DNA of 64,000 nucleotides from Sclerotinia nivalis (GCA_029531795.1 JAPEIS010000003.1:620001-684000), one strand, 5' to 3'. Shown: positions 45,740 through 58,519, counted from the stretch's first letter. Notes: generated from the sequence alone by a model not told the origin. Numbers and translations: made by a program.

Positions 45740-45952
45740 TATCACAGAGTCCCCGTATATAATATACAGAGACCGCTCGGATTCCGACCCATAGGAGTCG
45801 GACCTCGGATAAGTATAGACTAGCCCTGGTCGGGGCTAGCGCTACACATAAATGTATTTAAGGAACCGTTCCTTCTATAGAAACGTAGCTCTTCGAGCTA
45901 CGTCTTATCAATAAAAGTGATTTCTGTTATCCTGTCTGCTGCCTTCGTGATA
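45740..45952 (+). repeat. 3' LTR of chromovirus copy 1
   Basis: 213 bp, TATCACAGAG to GTGATA. Differs from the 5' LTR by transitions only in the region compared. Confidence 0.93.
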
Positions 45953-48900
45953 ACACTAATTACAAAGGAAAACATAAAGCTAGCTCTAAAGCATACGAAA
46001 TATACCAAACAACCGTTCGGAAATCCAATTAATATTATACAACAATATTCACATTCTTCAAATCAATCTAAACAAAAGTCTTTAAACTACCGAAAATGCT
46101 TTTCAATTTGCTTTAGAATTCGATATCGATCTTATAATCATTCAAGAACCTTAGGTTCTTTCAAACCCTAAAAAAGATTACTCTTCAACTAAATCGATTG
46201 CTCATTCTAGCTTTTCCCAACTCCTTCCAAATTATCCTTCGAACCTTCATCCCCATACAATGACCTACATCTCGAAAGAATTCAAATCGCTAATAGCCCT
46301 AACCCCCAACTCTCCCAAAGATACAGATATTCAAATTATCGATATCACTCAGAGAAATCACACGATTCAATTATTCAATATATACAACGAAGCTGATCAA
46401 ATTAAAAAGAAAGGTTATACTATCGAAAGATGCCTTTTCAATACTCCTCTCTCTCATCATACTATTCTTACAAAAGACTTCAACTCTCACTATCCTTGAT
46501 AGAATCCTTTTTCAAACAAAAATTCGAATGTTAATCAATTAACCAAATAATTCGAAAACCAAAACCTTACCCTTCTCAATGAATCAAGGACTAGTACTTT
46601 CTATCGAACTAATATAACAAATCCAAGTATATTAGATCTTATATTAGCTACTGAAACAATATCCTCCAATATTATTGATTGGCAAGTTCTTTCTAATCTT
46701 GATTCAGATCATTTAGGGATCCTGTTTAAAATGAAAGATATTTCATCTCATACTACGAATATTGCTTTATTAACAAAATTCAATACAAAACTAACAGATT
46801 GAAACAAATTTGTATTAACCCTCGAAATTGAAATAACTACATCAACAATCGTCAACTCGAACAAATACCTCAATCTCCTCACTCTAAAATCCGATTCTCT
46901 CGATTCTTTTCTTAACAAAAATCTGCATATATAAATACTAGATAAAACCGCAATAGAATTCATTCGAATTATCATCAATTCAGCAAACACTAATATACCT
47001 AGATCCAAATCGATTAAAAAAGCAAAGCCTTAATAGTCTCCAAAATTGAAAGTCTTTTGTAAACAATTCTTATCAATATATAAGAATACTAAATAATACT
47101 CTGAAAATAATATATTCAAGAAAATCTATCAATCAATAAAGAATCATTACTTTCAAACTATTAAAACAGTAAAAAAGAATCATTAAAACGAATTTCTTGA
47201 AAAAAAAAATACTCAAACGATCTTCAAAACAATATCATATACGAAAAATCTTCGAACCGAAAAGATCCCGAATATTCAATCTAGCCCCTCTCAACTTGAA
47301 AGCTTATTCAAAGAAAAATATTCAGTTTTCAGATCTACCCTTTTCCCTCCCCCCTTATATACAACTGCACCTGAATAAAAAGAGTATAAACAATCGAAAA
47401 AATGAAAATAACCTGATCTCACTGAAAATGAATTTCTTAATACCTGCTCAATTAAAATCAAAGGAAAGACCTCTAGTCCAAACAGAATTACTCAGGAAAT
47501 TATTATTCGAGTTTACAAAACGATCTTAAAAGCTTTCTTTATTTTTTTCAACAATTTGATTAATCTCGATTATCATCCTTTTTACTAAAAACAAACTACT
47601 AAAGCTATACTCAAAAAACCTTCGAAATCAAATTATTCTATTCCAAAAGTATATAGAATTACCGCTCTTCTGAACTATCTAAACAAGATAAATGAAAGAA
47701 TACTAATTCAAAGGTTTAGCTACCTTACTGAAATAACAAAACTACTTTATTATTTCCAAATGAATGAAAGACAAAAGAAATCAACCATCGATACAACAAT
47801 CCTGTTTACCATTGAAATCAAAAGGAATTCAAAAAACAAAAAGAAAACCTCAGTTTTTTTTTTAGATATTAAAAAGGCCTTCGATTATATATCCAAGAAT
47901 CGACTCTTAAATATCTACAAAAACCTCAATCTTCCAATTAATCTTATTATATAGATTTCGTCATTTTTGAAAAAAAGATTACTCAAACTTTCGTTCGATA
48001 ATCAAATCGAAGCTTTTAAACCAATCAATACCGGAATCCTTCAAGGAAATCCAATCTCATCAATCCTTTTCCTAATCTATATTCGAGATCTCTTTCAATC
48101 GAATTCGATTGAATATCTTTCGTATATTAATAATATAACCATAATCACTCATTCTTCAAACTGAAAAAATAATATTCTTTCCCTCGAAAAAACAATCAAA
48201 TAAATTTATATTTTCGATGAAAAAAAAACGTTATCCAATTCGATTTAGCAAAGACGGAATTAATATATTTCTTTACATCCAAATACGCTAAAGATACTTC
48301 AATCAAGTTCCCAAATTCTGAGATTGTACAACCTTCATCATTGATCAGATAGTTAGGAATATAATTCGATCCCGGCCTCAACTTCAAACAGCATATTGCT
48401 ATTCGAGCAACTCAAACTAAGGCTTCATTCTATCGAATGGCCAGGTTAACCAATACTGAGAAAGGGCTAAACCCTAAAGCACTAAAACAGTTCTATATAG
48501 CATATATCACTAGCATAACTGATTACGAATCAATCATCTGATGGAAAGATCAAACCTCATTCAAAAAGACTCTTCAATTACTTCAGAATCTTATTCTACA
48601 TAAGATTCTAGAAGTCTTCAAAACCTTACCAATAAAGCCAATAGAAGTGAAAGCTGCTTTATACCCTCCGGAAATCAGATTAAACACTGGAATCAGACAA
48701 TATACTTTCAGATTGTTGAAAATTTTGTCTTCTCATTTTGTCAATACAATTATAGACAAGCTAACTACCAAAAGGGAAACTCTAAATACAATAGCAACCC
48801 CTCAAAGAAAACTATCGAAACTTACTCAGTTTGAAAAGATCATAAAATCAATCGAAGAAGATTTCGATCCTTTAACCCTAGAAAAGATCGATCATTTTCA

Positions 48901-49731
48901 CTTTCCTCTTTGGAAAAGGAATACTCTATACAAAGTCAATATCAGCAAGCTAGCAAAAGAGGATACTGCAATTGTCCATAACCTTGTATTCAAATACAGA
49001 TACAAGAATACTATTACAATATATACTGATGCTTCATCCACTTTGAATGAAATCGAAATTGATATCGGGATTGCAATTATTCTATCGAATGATTAGGTTT
49101 CATACTAGGAAACCATCAATATTGAAGTGAATCAACTTATCTACAATAATGAACTTCTTGAAATCACTAAAGCAATCGAATATACTAGCTCCATTGCTCA
49201 ACCAAACGAAAAATTCAAAATCTACTCAGATAATCAAACTGGATTATATCGATTGAAAATACCCTTTAATGCTTCTGGTTAGATATGCTAAATTAGAATA
49301 ATCAAGGTTATAGAAATTCTTCTTAGAAAAGGAGTTGAAATCTCCCTTAATTGGGTTTTAGAGTATATCTTTATTAAAGGAAACGAATTGGCCGATACTT
49401 TGACAAAAGAAATTACAAAACAAAGATTATTATCAAACGAAATCAGTTTTGCCTCCTTAAAAATGAATATCAAAAGGATGAAATCCGAAAAATGGAATAC
49501 TCTTCTCTATTCATCTAATTCGGCCTATTCGAAAATATACCCCTGGAAGACTAGCTCAAAGATCGGAATTCCAGAAAACATCAAGAGAAGTTTTATTAGT
49601 ACTTTGTTTCAACTTAAAATCGGTTATGGATATTTCAAATCTTATCTACAACGATTCGGAATCTCAACAAATGATAATTGTAGATATAGAAAGAAAGAAT
49701 CTCCTAATCATTTTTTGCTCAATTGTCTGTT
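45953..49731 (+). mobile_element. LINE-A copy 3, main part (5'-truncated)
   Basis: It begins inside the end of ORF1 (equivalent to about 5,750 of copy 2), directly at the chromovirus LTR. It runs through the endonuclease, RT and RNase H of ORF2 to the C-terminal zinc region, where LTR-C is inserted at 49,732. It resumes at 56,021 and again at 61,951. It is strongly AT-shifted relative to copy 2. Confidence 0.9.
46030..49726 (+). pseudogene. LINE-A copy 3 ORF2, broken
   Basis: The ORF2 ATG has become ATA (about 46,034). Readable blocks: endonuclease 46,260-46,499 (IQIIDITQRNH, KDFNSHYP); RT 47,760-48,164, with DIKKAFDYIS and the catalytic YIDD replaced by YINN at about 48,124; RNase H 48,647-49,473 (ITIYTDASSTL kept, IYSDNQTG, ADTLTKEIT); and a C-terminal zinc block that has lost Cys residues (CRYRKKE). 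Many TAG/TGA codons stand where copy 2 has Trp or Gln. Confidence 0.85.
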
Positions 49732-50074
49732 TGTTACGCCGCTACAATCCTTTATCATTAAGAAGTGATCAAGGGACTTATAGAAAGGCCGTGGTGATTT
49801 CTACTAAAGATCAAACAGGGGCTTGGTGAGAATGAAGATATGACGATTGTATTGTATGGTAACTATAGTGTTTAAACTAATGATTGTTCTTGAGCACGAA
49901 GCTCTACAAATAAAGGAATCCATCCTGCTTATATAGACCTTCGTACTTGGGAGCCCTAGGAGCCCTCGAAGCTCCAATGCTCCAGGAGCGTCGGGAGCCT
50001 TCGAAGCTCCAATGCTTCATCATATGATCTGATATTAATATAGTCTGTGCTCGTTTGTTTTTATGACCATCTTA
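49727..50074. repeat. Solo LTR-like element C, left part
   Basis: It begins TGTTACG at 49,732 after the target duplication CTGTT (49,727-49,731). The element is cut by LINE-B copy 2 and ends at 56,020 with CGTAACA, followed by CTGTT at 56,021-56,025. It contains direct repeats of TCGAAGCTCCAATGCT (about 49,965 and 50,000) with GGGAGCC blocks around them. Together the halves make about 416 bp with TG/CA ends and a 5-bp duplication, fitting a solo LTR of a family otherwise absent from the window. Confidence 0.75.
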
Positions 50075-50225
50075 TACGACTATCTTAAAACGAAGAATTG
50101 AATTTTTCGAAAAACGCGTTTATTATCGCGTTTTATTGATCAATCGATCGTTCTTATCATCTATAGGATTTAAAAACGAAACTTTTCAGCCCCGGCAGGC
50201 GCTGTACGGACGCGTTTCCGCCACC

Positions 50226-51719
50226 ATGCCTCCCATCCCTTCGACCCTTTCTCTCTCCCAAGCCTTTATTAATACAATTAATATTGCTACTAATAGAGCA
50301 AATGAAGGTCAACAGATTTTTAGCTTTATCGCTTCGCTATGGGACGATTATCTCAATACCGAAGCAGTTCGGACTCTTCCTGTTCGATTTCGAAAACCCT
50401 TGATTGCGTTATATACCGATATCTTTTTTATAGCAAACAAGTACTTCGATGTGTTTATCAATGGATCTCATTCTCCTCGATCTACCAAACCTTTTACCAA
50501 AACTTCTATCAATCCCTTTGGTCTTGATATACAAACCTTTCAATTAGTATTTGTATCTGAAATCGTTAAACCTATAAAAGCCTTTACTACAATTCAATAT
50601 CTCAAAGATTCCATTTATGTTCAAAAAGTTGCGATTCCTTTATTACCAATTATACAATCTACAAATCCAAAAACTGGGAACCGAACCGAATCTCAACCCA
50701 AAACTCAATCTCAAATCTCATACAAAACTGATATTTGTTTTTTTGTTCGAATTGAATTCGATTATCTAATTCGAAAAACCAATTCCTTCGTTATACTTAG
50801 TACATTGAAAAAACAATTAAGAAACGATACTAAATTTTTGAAAAAAATCCAAACAATAAATACTGAATTCGTATTATATACAAATTCTTTAACAAATTTA
50901 ACAGTTTTAGAAAACCTTTCAAATATAATCGAAAAAGTATTCGAAACCTACAAAATCGAATGACAACAATCATGGATTACCTATCGATTGAATTACATTC
51001 TATAAACCATCACAACTCTAAAAGACTTACAACAATTAATCATCATCCCAATCGAATCGGAAACTATATTTGACGTTATCATCGATAATATAGAACAACA
51101 AACGATCTAAACAATTGAATCTATACAAAACAAAGAATCCGGATTGTATAATTCTACTTGGTTCTTAAGTTTTCCAACTTTGCAATATACAACCCTTCCC
51201 AAAAACCTTCAAATTCTAGAAACTACAATTAACATTTCCCAAGTCGTTTTCAAACCCAAGATAATCCAATATACTCGATACTTTCAATGACACAATACTC
51301 GAGCTTGCTTTCGTCCAGAAAAATACCAAATCTATAATATAATCGAATATACAGAAAAGAATCATTCAACCCGATACAATACAACCCATACTTGTCCAAC
51401 GAAATGTTTATATTATAAAAACCTCTATTCTGCAGATGATCTACATTGCCCCCTTTATCTTACTCACAAAAACCCCAAAAGCAAATCGGAAAAACAAACT
51501 ACCTAGAAAACTTCAAAAGAAATTAAAATTAGAGTTTATACTAATACAAAATGCTTTCGAATTTCAAAAACCGATTCCTTTATAAAAAAACCTATTGCTC
51601 CTTCAACTCCAATCCGAATTCCTTCGATATTATCTTCATTGATACCATCCTCTTCTAATCTTTCTAATTGTTTTATAATATTAAAAGCTCCTCCTCTTCC
51701 GATTCCTTTTAATATATAA
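50226..51719 (+). pseudogene. LINE-B copy 2 ORF1 (gag-like)
   Basis: One frame of 498 codons from ATG 50,226, which lies in the strong context GCCACCATG, to TAA 51,717-51,719. Internal stops include TGA at 50,961 (Trp expected) and TAG at 51,504. Residues 1-245 are open and have no motif I recognise. A Cys/His region lies at about 51,400-51,470 (HTCPTKCLYY, then DLHCPLYLTH). It is the nucleic-acid-binding ORF1p of the element. The C-terminal part is better preserved in copy 1 (62,492-62,752, minus). Confidence 0.8.
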
Positions 51720-51741
51720 TCCTAAATTATCTTCTAAACCA

Positions 51742-54700
51742 TTGACCATTTTACAAACTAATATAACTAAAAACGCTACTTCACACAAATTAGCATTTTC
51801 CTTAACCAATAATTCTTGTATTAATATAATTCTGATTCAAGAACCTTATATATTCTCAAATATCTCACACCGAATCACTAAATCTCATCCTGCTTATAAA
51901 ACTTTCACATCATTCAATAATTGGAAAACCCGGTTTCGTATAATGTCTTATACCTGTAAAAATACAGATATTCGAGCTAATCAACTCCGGCCTGTATCCT
52001 CCCGGGATTTATTATTTTTACAAATTCAATCTTTAACTAGTTCTATTCTTACAATCATTAATATTTATAATACTCTTAAAGGTTGTACAAATGAAAATTA
52101 AACAATATAAACTCTCTTTGATTTACCTTTGAATATTTTAAATTCTATATTTCTTATAAGGGATCTAAACTTTTATTATTCGAGATAAAATCCCTTTTGT
52201 TCTTCATATTCAAATTTTGCAGAATCTTTTATAATCTGGTTAGATACAAATTCTTTCAATTTTCTTTTTACAATCGATAAACCTATCCACAATTTGGGCA
52301 ACATTTTCGATCTAGCTTTTCTTTCAGGATTATATACAGCCAATACAATTTCTGTATTGCATTTGGATACAATTTCCAATCATCGATCCTTATTGACAAC
52401 TTTGAATTGGAATACAAGATTTCAGGATTCGATCCAAAGATTTCGAATCAATATATTAAACAAAAAACTCTTCTTTATTTTATTAATAGAGAATCTATTG
52501 AATCTAGATCTATTAGCTTTGAATACAATTACAGATCTTAATAAATTAGCTTTAGATATCACTCAAGCTCTATAATCAGTATATACAGGATCAGCTCAAA
52601 GATCACTCGGCCGAAATACAGATCAACCATAATGGAACGAGACCTATCGGACAGCTGTTCAAGAAAACCAAACGAACAATTCTTCAGAATCAAAACAAAA
52701 TCTTCGAAAAGTTATCAAAAAAGCGAAAAAGGAATTCTAGCTCTCTAAACTTGATTCAATCAAGGAAATAAAAGATGTCTTTAAAATAACAAAATGATAT
52801 CAATCAATTAGAATATATCGAATTCCTTCTCTAATAGATTCTTTAGATCATTCTTTTGCTACAATAATTCAAACTAAAAGAGATCTACTCATCAATAATC
52901 TGCTGATCAATACAGCTGAAGTTAACGATATCCCATTTGATTCGCCTTCAACTTCCATTCGTTCAATTTCCTTTCCTGCTATCACAATTCAGGATATTCA
53001 AACTGCTATCCTTCGTACAGGTAATACAGCTCCAGGAATAGACGAGATCCCTACCAAGATCCTACAATTAGCATAACCACTGATCGAATCATATATCTTA
53101 CAATTCTTTCAAAAATGCTTCGAAATAGATTATCACTCTAAATACTTCCGATCAGCGATTGTAACCATCGTTCCGAAACCAAACAAATCAGATTGTACAA
53201 ACCCTAAATCCTATAGATCAATAGCCTTACTCTCAGTATTAGGAAAAGATCTCGAATATTTGATTGTAAAAAAGATATCCTGGATTGTTATAATCCTCAA
53301 AGTATTAGTCAAACAATAGTTCGGAGCGTTTCCTCTGTGTTCATCAGTCGATCTTACAATTTGTTTTATATATGATTTGGAAATAGCTTTGAATTCAGGT
53401 TCTAAAGTTACCTTATTAATTATAGATATCAAAGGTGCTTTTGATATTGTTCTCTCAGAATGTTTGGTTCGCCGATTCAGGGAACAAGGATGGCTTGATA
53501 ATCTAGTTCGATGGATATAATCGTTCTCTACAAATCGATCAATTCGTATTCGGTTTGATAGCAAAACAGAGTTCAGTATTAATATTGGATATGGTTTGCT
53601 ATAAGACTCTTCAATTTCATCTATTCTTTTTATACTTTATATAGCTCCTTTGTTTTGGTTAGACAATCCTATTCGAAGATTTGGATATACAGACGATATT
53701 GTATTAGTAGCTTTTTCTTCAAGTTTACAATTTAATTGTGTTCAATTACAATCCGAAATGCTGAAGGTTTTGGATTGGGGTAAATCTGAAGGGATCATTT
53801 TCGATTCTATGAAGTCTGAATTGATATATTTCTTTAGAGGCTTTAAGAAAGATATCGAAAGCCTTATTATTCATATAGAAAATCTTTTAATAATAAAGAA
53901 ACTAGATCTATTAAAATGATTAAAGGTTTACTTCGATAAAGAATTGAGTTTCAAACCTTATATCCAAATCCTTTCAGTTAAGATTCTTACTATTATGAAC
54001 GCATTGCATTCGTTTGGAAGGATAACTCGAAATATCTCATCAATTTTGCTTCAAAGAGTAGTTACAATTTATATTCTGAAGAAATGTTATTTTGCAGCCG
54101 AAACCTGATGGCCTGGCCGAACTAGGAAACGAGGTTTAAACTTCACAATCTCGAATCAAGTAGATAAACATTTGAAGCTTTTGAATAAGATTGTATTAGC
54201 TAACATTCGAGCAATCCTTTTTATATTCTGTACAACTAATACTGCTATTTTATACAAGGAATCAAATCTGATACCTTCTGAAATTGAGCTAAATTTGATA
54301 TCCCAGAGCTTCGCTATCCGAACGGCTCGACTAGATCCTAAACATCCCCTTCGAATTCGAATCAAAAATATCCTAGCTAAAGCTGGGGCTAAAACTGCTG
54401 AATCAAGGTTCTCAAGAATTATCCTAGCTCTTCCAAAAGCTGAATATATCAATCCAATTGTTCTTTCTTCTTGAAGAAACAAAGAACCACATATTATCAC
54501 AGAAACCCGGATCGGTAACCCTTTCGATCATTCGAAGGAACGAACAGTTAAGGATTTCGAAAGGTTTATATCTACGATTCCAAAAAGTGATTTGCAAGTC
54601 TTCTCCGATGATTCGAAAAACGAAGCTCTGGATAGTACTACAGAAGATAGATCAATGATTTATCAATACAATCTACAAATAGATCGACAGGCTTTCTCAT

Positions 54701-55458
54701 TAAACTATAATACTGAAATCTTCGATACCGAAGCAGCTGCAACTTTGGAAGATGTTCAAACAGCAATACAACTACCCTCAACTAGATTCGTTACAGACCT
54801 CTAGGTTTTCTTGGATAATCTAGAGGTTGCTATACGATTAAGCTCTCATTCCACTAGATCCTCTCAATCTGTATTTAAAGAATTCTGCGAACTAACTACA
54901 GCTTGACCTCTCAGGCCCCGCTTGCCACATACTCGCCCTAGCTCAATTCGAATTCGATAAATTTCTAAACACCTAGATATCCCCGGAAACGAAGCAGCGA
55001 ATAAAACAGCTAAAAAGGAAGCAGCACTTCCATCCCTATTTGATCCTATCTACACTCTCACCTCCTTGAAAAGAATCGCTAAAACGAATATCAAATCAAC
55101 AAGAGCTAAATTATGGATAACTATAGTATTACAAAGCTACAATGATCTTTTTATAATTTATAACAATAAATCGATTATACTTTCTTTTGATCAAACGATA
55201 CTAGAATATATCCTAACAGTTAGATCTCAATATAGCGATTTTGTAATATATTACAATCGTTTCAATTACAAAGATGCTTATATGCTATATTCATATAAGA
55301 AAAGAAAATCCCCTCTTCATTTTTACTTTTGTAAAATTAGAAATGCTCAAAAAACCCTTTCAAAGTTATCATTATCTGAAGCTATCTCTTATCTTTTGAG
55401 AAGCATAAAAGGAACAACGAAATTAATAGTTTGGTTTAAATCTATAAGATTCTATTAG
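51742..55458 (+). pseudogene. LINE-B copy 2 ORF2: endonuclease, RT, RNase H
   Basis: A single frame of about 1,239 codons with nonsense codons only. The exact start is uncertain: the first codon of the conserved block is TTG. The endonuclease starts TILQTNITKNATSHKLAFSL and IILIQEPYIF. RT: GIDEIPTKILQLA, VTIVPKPNKSD, LLIIDIKGAFDIV (about 53,420) and an intact catalytic YTDD in FGYTDDIVLV (about 53,690). RNase H: VFSDDSKNEALDS (about 54,600; the usual Gly after the first Asp is changed) and EAAATLEDVQTAI. The C-terminal zinc-like block is LHFYFCKIRNAQKTL. It differs clearly from LINE-A in every domain and is a separate Tad1-type family. Confidence 0.88.
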
Positions 55459-55933
55459 GATATATATCTTCGATTCCCTATACAATTTATTGATTGAAGG
55501 ATTGTTTTGATTTTTATTTTTATTTTTATTTTATTTTATTTTATTTTTGGATTTTCTTTATATAAAGCATTGAGTTTTGATTCGGAAAGATTGAATTTGT
55601 ATAAATTTAAAAAAAAAAAAAAAAAATCTTTATATTAACAAAATCATATTAAAAAAGCTCGATTGTAATAACAAAAAAAAAAAGATCAGGAATCGAAGGA
55701 TCTAACTGTATTATAAAGAACAGCTGAAATATCTACCCAAGGGATTAACTCAATACACAATGGTAATTATATAAACCCTATTAAAGCATTTAGTATATAT
55801 AATACTAGTAAATTTAGATTAGCTAATTAGAAACCCAGAGGCCTTTTTTCCCTGACGTCCTTTATCCCAATTGGGAATTTGAGGCCTATGCTTCGCACAG
55901 AGCCTCGGACGAAAAATATCACACACATACAAA
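55459..55933 (+). other. LINE-B copy 2 3' UTR
   Basis: Non-coding. It contains a TTTTA-type tandem run (about 55,510-55,545), an A17 run (about 55,610) and the terminal CA repeat. The corresponding region of copy 1 carries the family-D solo LTR, which is absent here. Confidence 0.8.
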
Positions 55934-55947
55934 TTATAACCATCTTA

Positions 55948-56025
55948 ATCTCATACTAATTCGATCAAATCATAACGTGTATTCACACGATCGGTAACTG
56001 TAAGATCCGTGATCGTAACACTGTT
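55948..56025. repeat. Solo LTR-like element C, right part
   Basis: Continues LTR-C after LINE-B copy 2 and ends GATCGTAACA at 56,020, followed by the CTGTT duplication. The LINE-A copy 3 sequence resumes at once (TATACAAATCAACAAGAAG). Confidence 0.72.
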
Positions 56026-56251
56026 ATACAAATCAACAAGAAGAATATTCAAGAAAAACAATCCTACCTTCCGACTTATTATGAAATACCTACTTTACAC
56101 CAAAACAGGAATCATTAAAACCCTTGAATTTATCGAGAAAACAAAAATAGCCATCAGATTATAACATCTAATTAGGATGCAAAAGGATATAGAACAAAAA
56201 GGTGAAGATGAAGAAAATGAACTAAAAGAAAATAGTTAATTTGGTCAATTT
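56026..56251 (+). mobile_element. LINE-A copy 3, ORF2 end and start of 3' UTR
   Basis: Matches 11,400-11,615 of LINE-A copy 1. It is interrupted at 56,252 by chromovirus copy 2. The target duplication AATTT is at 56,247-56,251. Confidence 0.88.
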
Positions 56252-56464
56252 TATCACGGAGGCAGTAGACAGGATAACAGAAATCACTTTTATTGATAAG
56301 ATATAGCTCGAAGAACTACATTTCTATAGAAGAAATGGTTCTTTAAATACATTTATGTGTAGCGCTAGTCCCGATCGAGGCTAGTCTATACTTATCTGAG
56401 GTCCGATTCCTATGGGTTGGAACTTGAGTAGTCTTTGTATATTATATATAGAGATTCTATGATA
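56252..56464 (-). repeat. 3' LTR of chromovirus copy 2
   Basis: 213 bp, read on the minus strand. Strongly altered by transitions, so that several hairpins seen in the other LTRs are weakened here. Confidence 0.9.
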
Positions 56465-58517
56465 ATACTCTTCTTTTTAGAATCGAGTTCCGTTGAAACG
56501 ATTAAAGGGATCAGGTTTATTCGGATAACGATAATGATAATTACGGATCAATTCTTGAGTATTCTTTAAATATTCTGTAAGTTCTTCGGTAGGCGTATTA
56601 TAGTCTATCCATTGGATAGTATACTTCAAATGAGGGCTATTACAACCTCGACGTTCCTATTGGGAATCCAGGATTTTCTCTACATCGAATTGTTCAATGC
56701 TTTCAACTTCGATAGGAGGGGGAGGTAGGTTGTGTTGATTAGGGATAGGGTCATCATTGACGAGATACAATAAGTTAATATAAAAGATCGAGTGATTCTT
56801 TATAGAGGTAGGGAGCTTTAGTTCGTAAGTATACGAATCTATGCTCTTCAGAATTCGAAAGGGATTTAAGTTTTTCTAATTTAGCTTCTTCTAGAGACGA
56901 AGAGTTTGAATATTCTTAGTATTAAGTTAGATTAGATTTCTAGATTGATATCGATAGGTAAGCGAACGGTGGGAATCGGTATTCTTCGAATAGCGGGCTT
57001 GATTAACGGTCAGTTCGGTCTTCAGGTGATCGACGATCGATTTTATCTTTTTGACGAATTCCTCAGCGTCCAGAACTCCAGGGCGATCGGAGAGTGCGGC
57101 GGGTTCGAAACTTATTCGGGGATGGAAACCGTAATTGGCAAAGAACGACGATAGGCAGGAGTTTTCGGATTAGGCAGAGTTAATCGAGAATTCGGTGATC
57201 GGTAGTTATTTGGATCAGTCGTTTTGCAAGTAGGATATATACGAGCGAAGGTATTATTCGAGTATTGTGTTTGCCTTTTCCGTTTGTCTATCGGTTTCAG
57301 AATGATAAGTTGTTGATAGTTTCGAAATAGTATCTAATTGTTTATAGATATGCTTTTAGAAATCAAAGATAAATTGAGTTTTACGATTGGATATAATGAT
57401 TTGTAATAGATTGTAGAGCTTCTATATATGCTTCAGGAATAGACAAAAGATTTCTTCGGAGTTACAGATTTCTCGATAGGGCAGGAAATGCTTCATTTTG
57501 ATCAATCGATCGATTACAATAAATATCGTATCGTACTTAGAGCTTTTCGGAAGATGAGTAATGAAATCGATTGAGATATCTCTTCAAATTTGTTGTAGGA
57601 TTGGAAGAGGGTATAAGATTCCTTTTTGTTTTTTACGATTCGGAATGGCTCGGTAGTAATTATAACAATTGTATATCCAATAGAAGATGTAATTGTAATA
57701 TCTAGATCAATAGTAGTTTCGGGAAAGCAGTTCGAAGGTATAGATATGGTGCAGGTGTCTGATAATAGAGGAATTATGGATCATTCGGAGGAGTTTTGCT
57801 TTCAGAGGATTGTAGTTAGGAATATAAAGCTTTTTATGATAATATAATAAATCATTATTCATAGTATATTCAGATAATATGATATGCGGATGTTTAACAG
57901 TATTCTTTTTTAAAGCTTTTAAGATTGATAGCAGAAGCGGATTGAATAGATAAGCTTTAGCAAATAAGGATTTCAATTCTTCAGAGGGTTCCAATTATAT
58001 AGATTCAAACAATTGAATAGGGATTGAATTATTGGATATCACAAATGGTTCAAATTCATAAACAGATAATCTAGATTCGCGAATAGATGGTTTGGGATTG
58101 TAAATAGACGATAAAGTATCGATATGGATTTAATTATAGATTGTAATTGCGAAACGGATTTTCTTCTTTGATTTAACAATAGAAAACAGATTTGTATCTA
58201 GATTTTCGGTTTTCAGAACAGTTTGATTTTGATGAAGAAGGCGTTCATCCCCCTCTTTAAGCAAATCCTTTGATCTTCTAATCAGAATATCGGATTTCGC
58301 TTTTTGCTTTCCGGAACGATACATAATCTTGAAATTGAAACAGAACAGAAATTCAGATCAACGGGCTTGACGATGATTCAATAGCTTTGTTGTCGTAAAG
58401 TACTCCAGATTCTTATGGTCCGTGATAACCTTGATCGGGAAAGAGACACCTTCTAATTCGGGTTGCCACTCTTCGAAACAACAGATAATTGTTAGTAATT
58501 CTTTATCATAAATCTCA
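56465..58517 (-). pseudogene. Chromovirus copy 2 pol remnant (RNase H, integrase, chromodomain)
   Basis: Minus-strand counterpart of 43,690-45,735. The chromodomain is at about 56,500-56,680, the integrase C-terminal region at about 56,945-57,154, and the DDE core at about 57,180-57,560. The zinc-binding domain is at 57,994-57,707 (MEPSEELKSLFAKAYL, LLYYHKKLYIPN) and the RNase H end at 58,324-58,517. Interrupted by many stops. Confidence 0.82.
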
Positions 58518-58519
58518 TA

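Larger units (their letters stand above)
40315..45952 (+). mobile_element. Ty3/gypsy chromovirus copy 1 (5,638 bp, two LTRs)
   Basis: LTRs of 213 bp lie at 40,315-40,527 and 45,740-45,952. Gag, protease, RT/RNase H, integrase and a C-terminal chromodomain follow in that order, all with stops. A purine-rich tract (AAGAAGAGAAG) lies just before the 3' LTR. The bases next to the LTRs differ (AATTG on the left, ACACT on the right), and the flanks belong to two different LINE families, so no target duplication exists. All LTR differences I compared over the first 110 bp are transitions. Confidence 0.93.
50061..55947 (+). mobile_element. LINE-B copy 2, near full-length, nested in LTR-C
   Basis: Element about 50,075-55,933 flanked by an imperfect 14-bp duplication: TTATGACCATCTTA (50,061-50,074) and TTATAACCATCTTA (55,934-55,947), one G/A difference. 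It contains ORF1 (50,226-51,719), ORF2 (about 51,742-55,458), and a 3' UTR with an A17 run (about 55,610) that ends in CA repeats. ORF1 and ORF2 each keep one frame, with nonsense codons only. This is the reference copy for family B. Confidence 0.9.
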
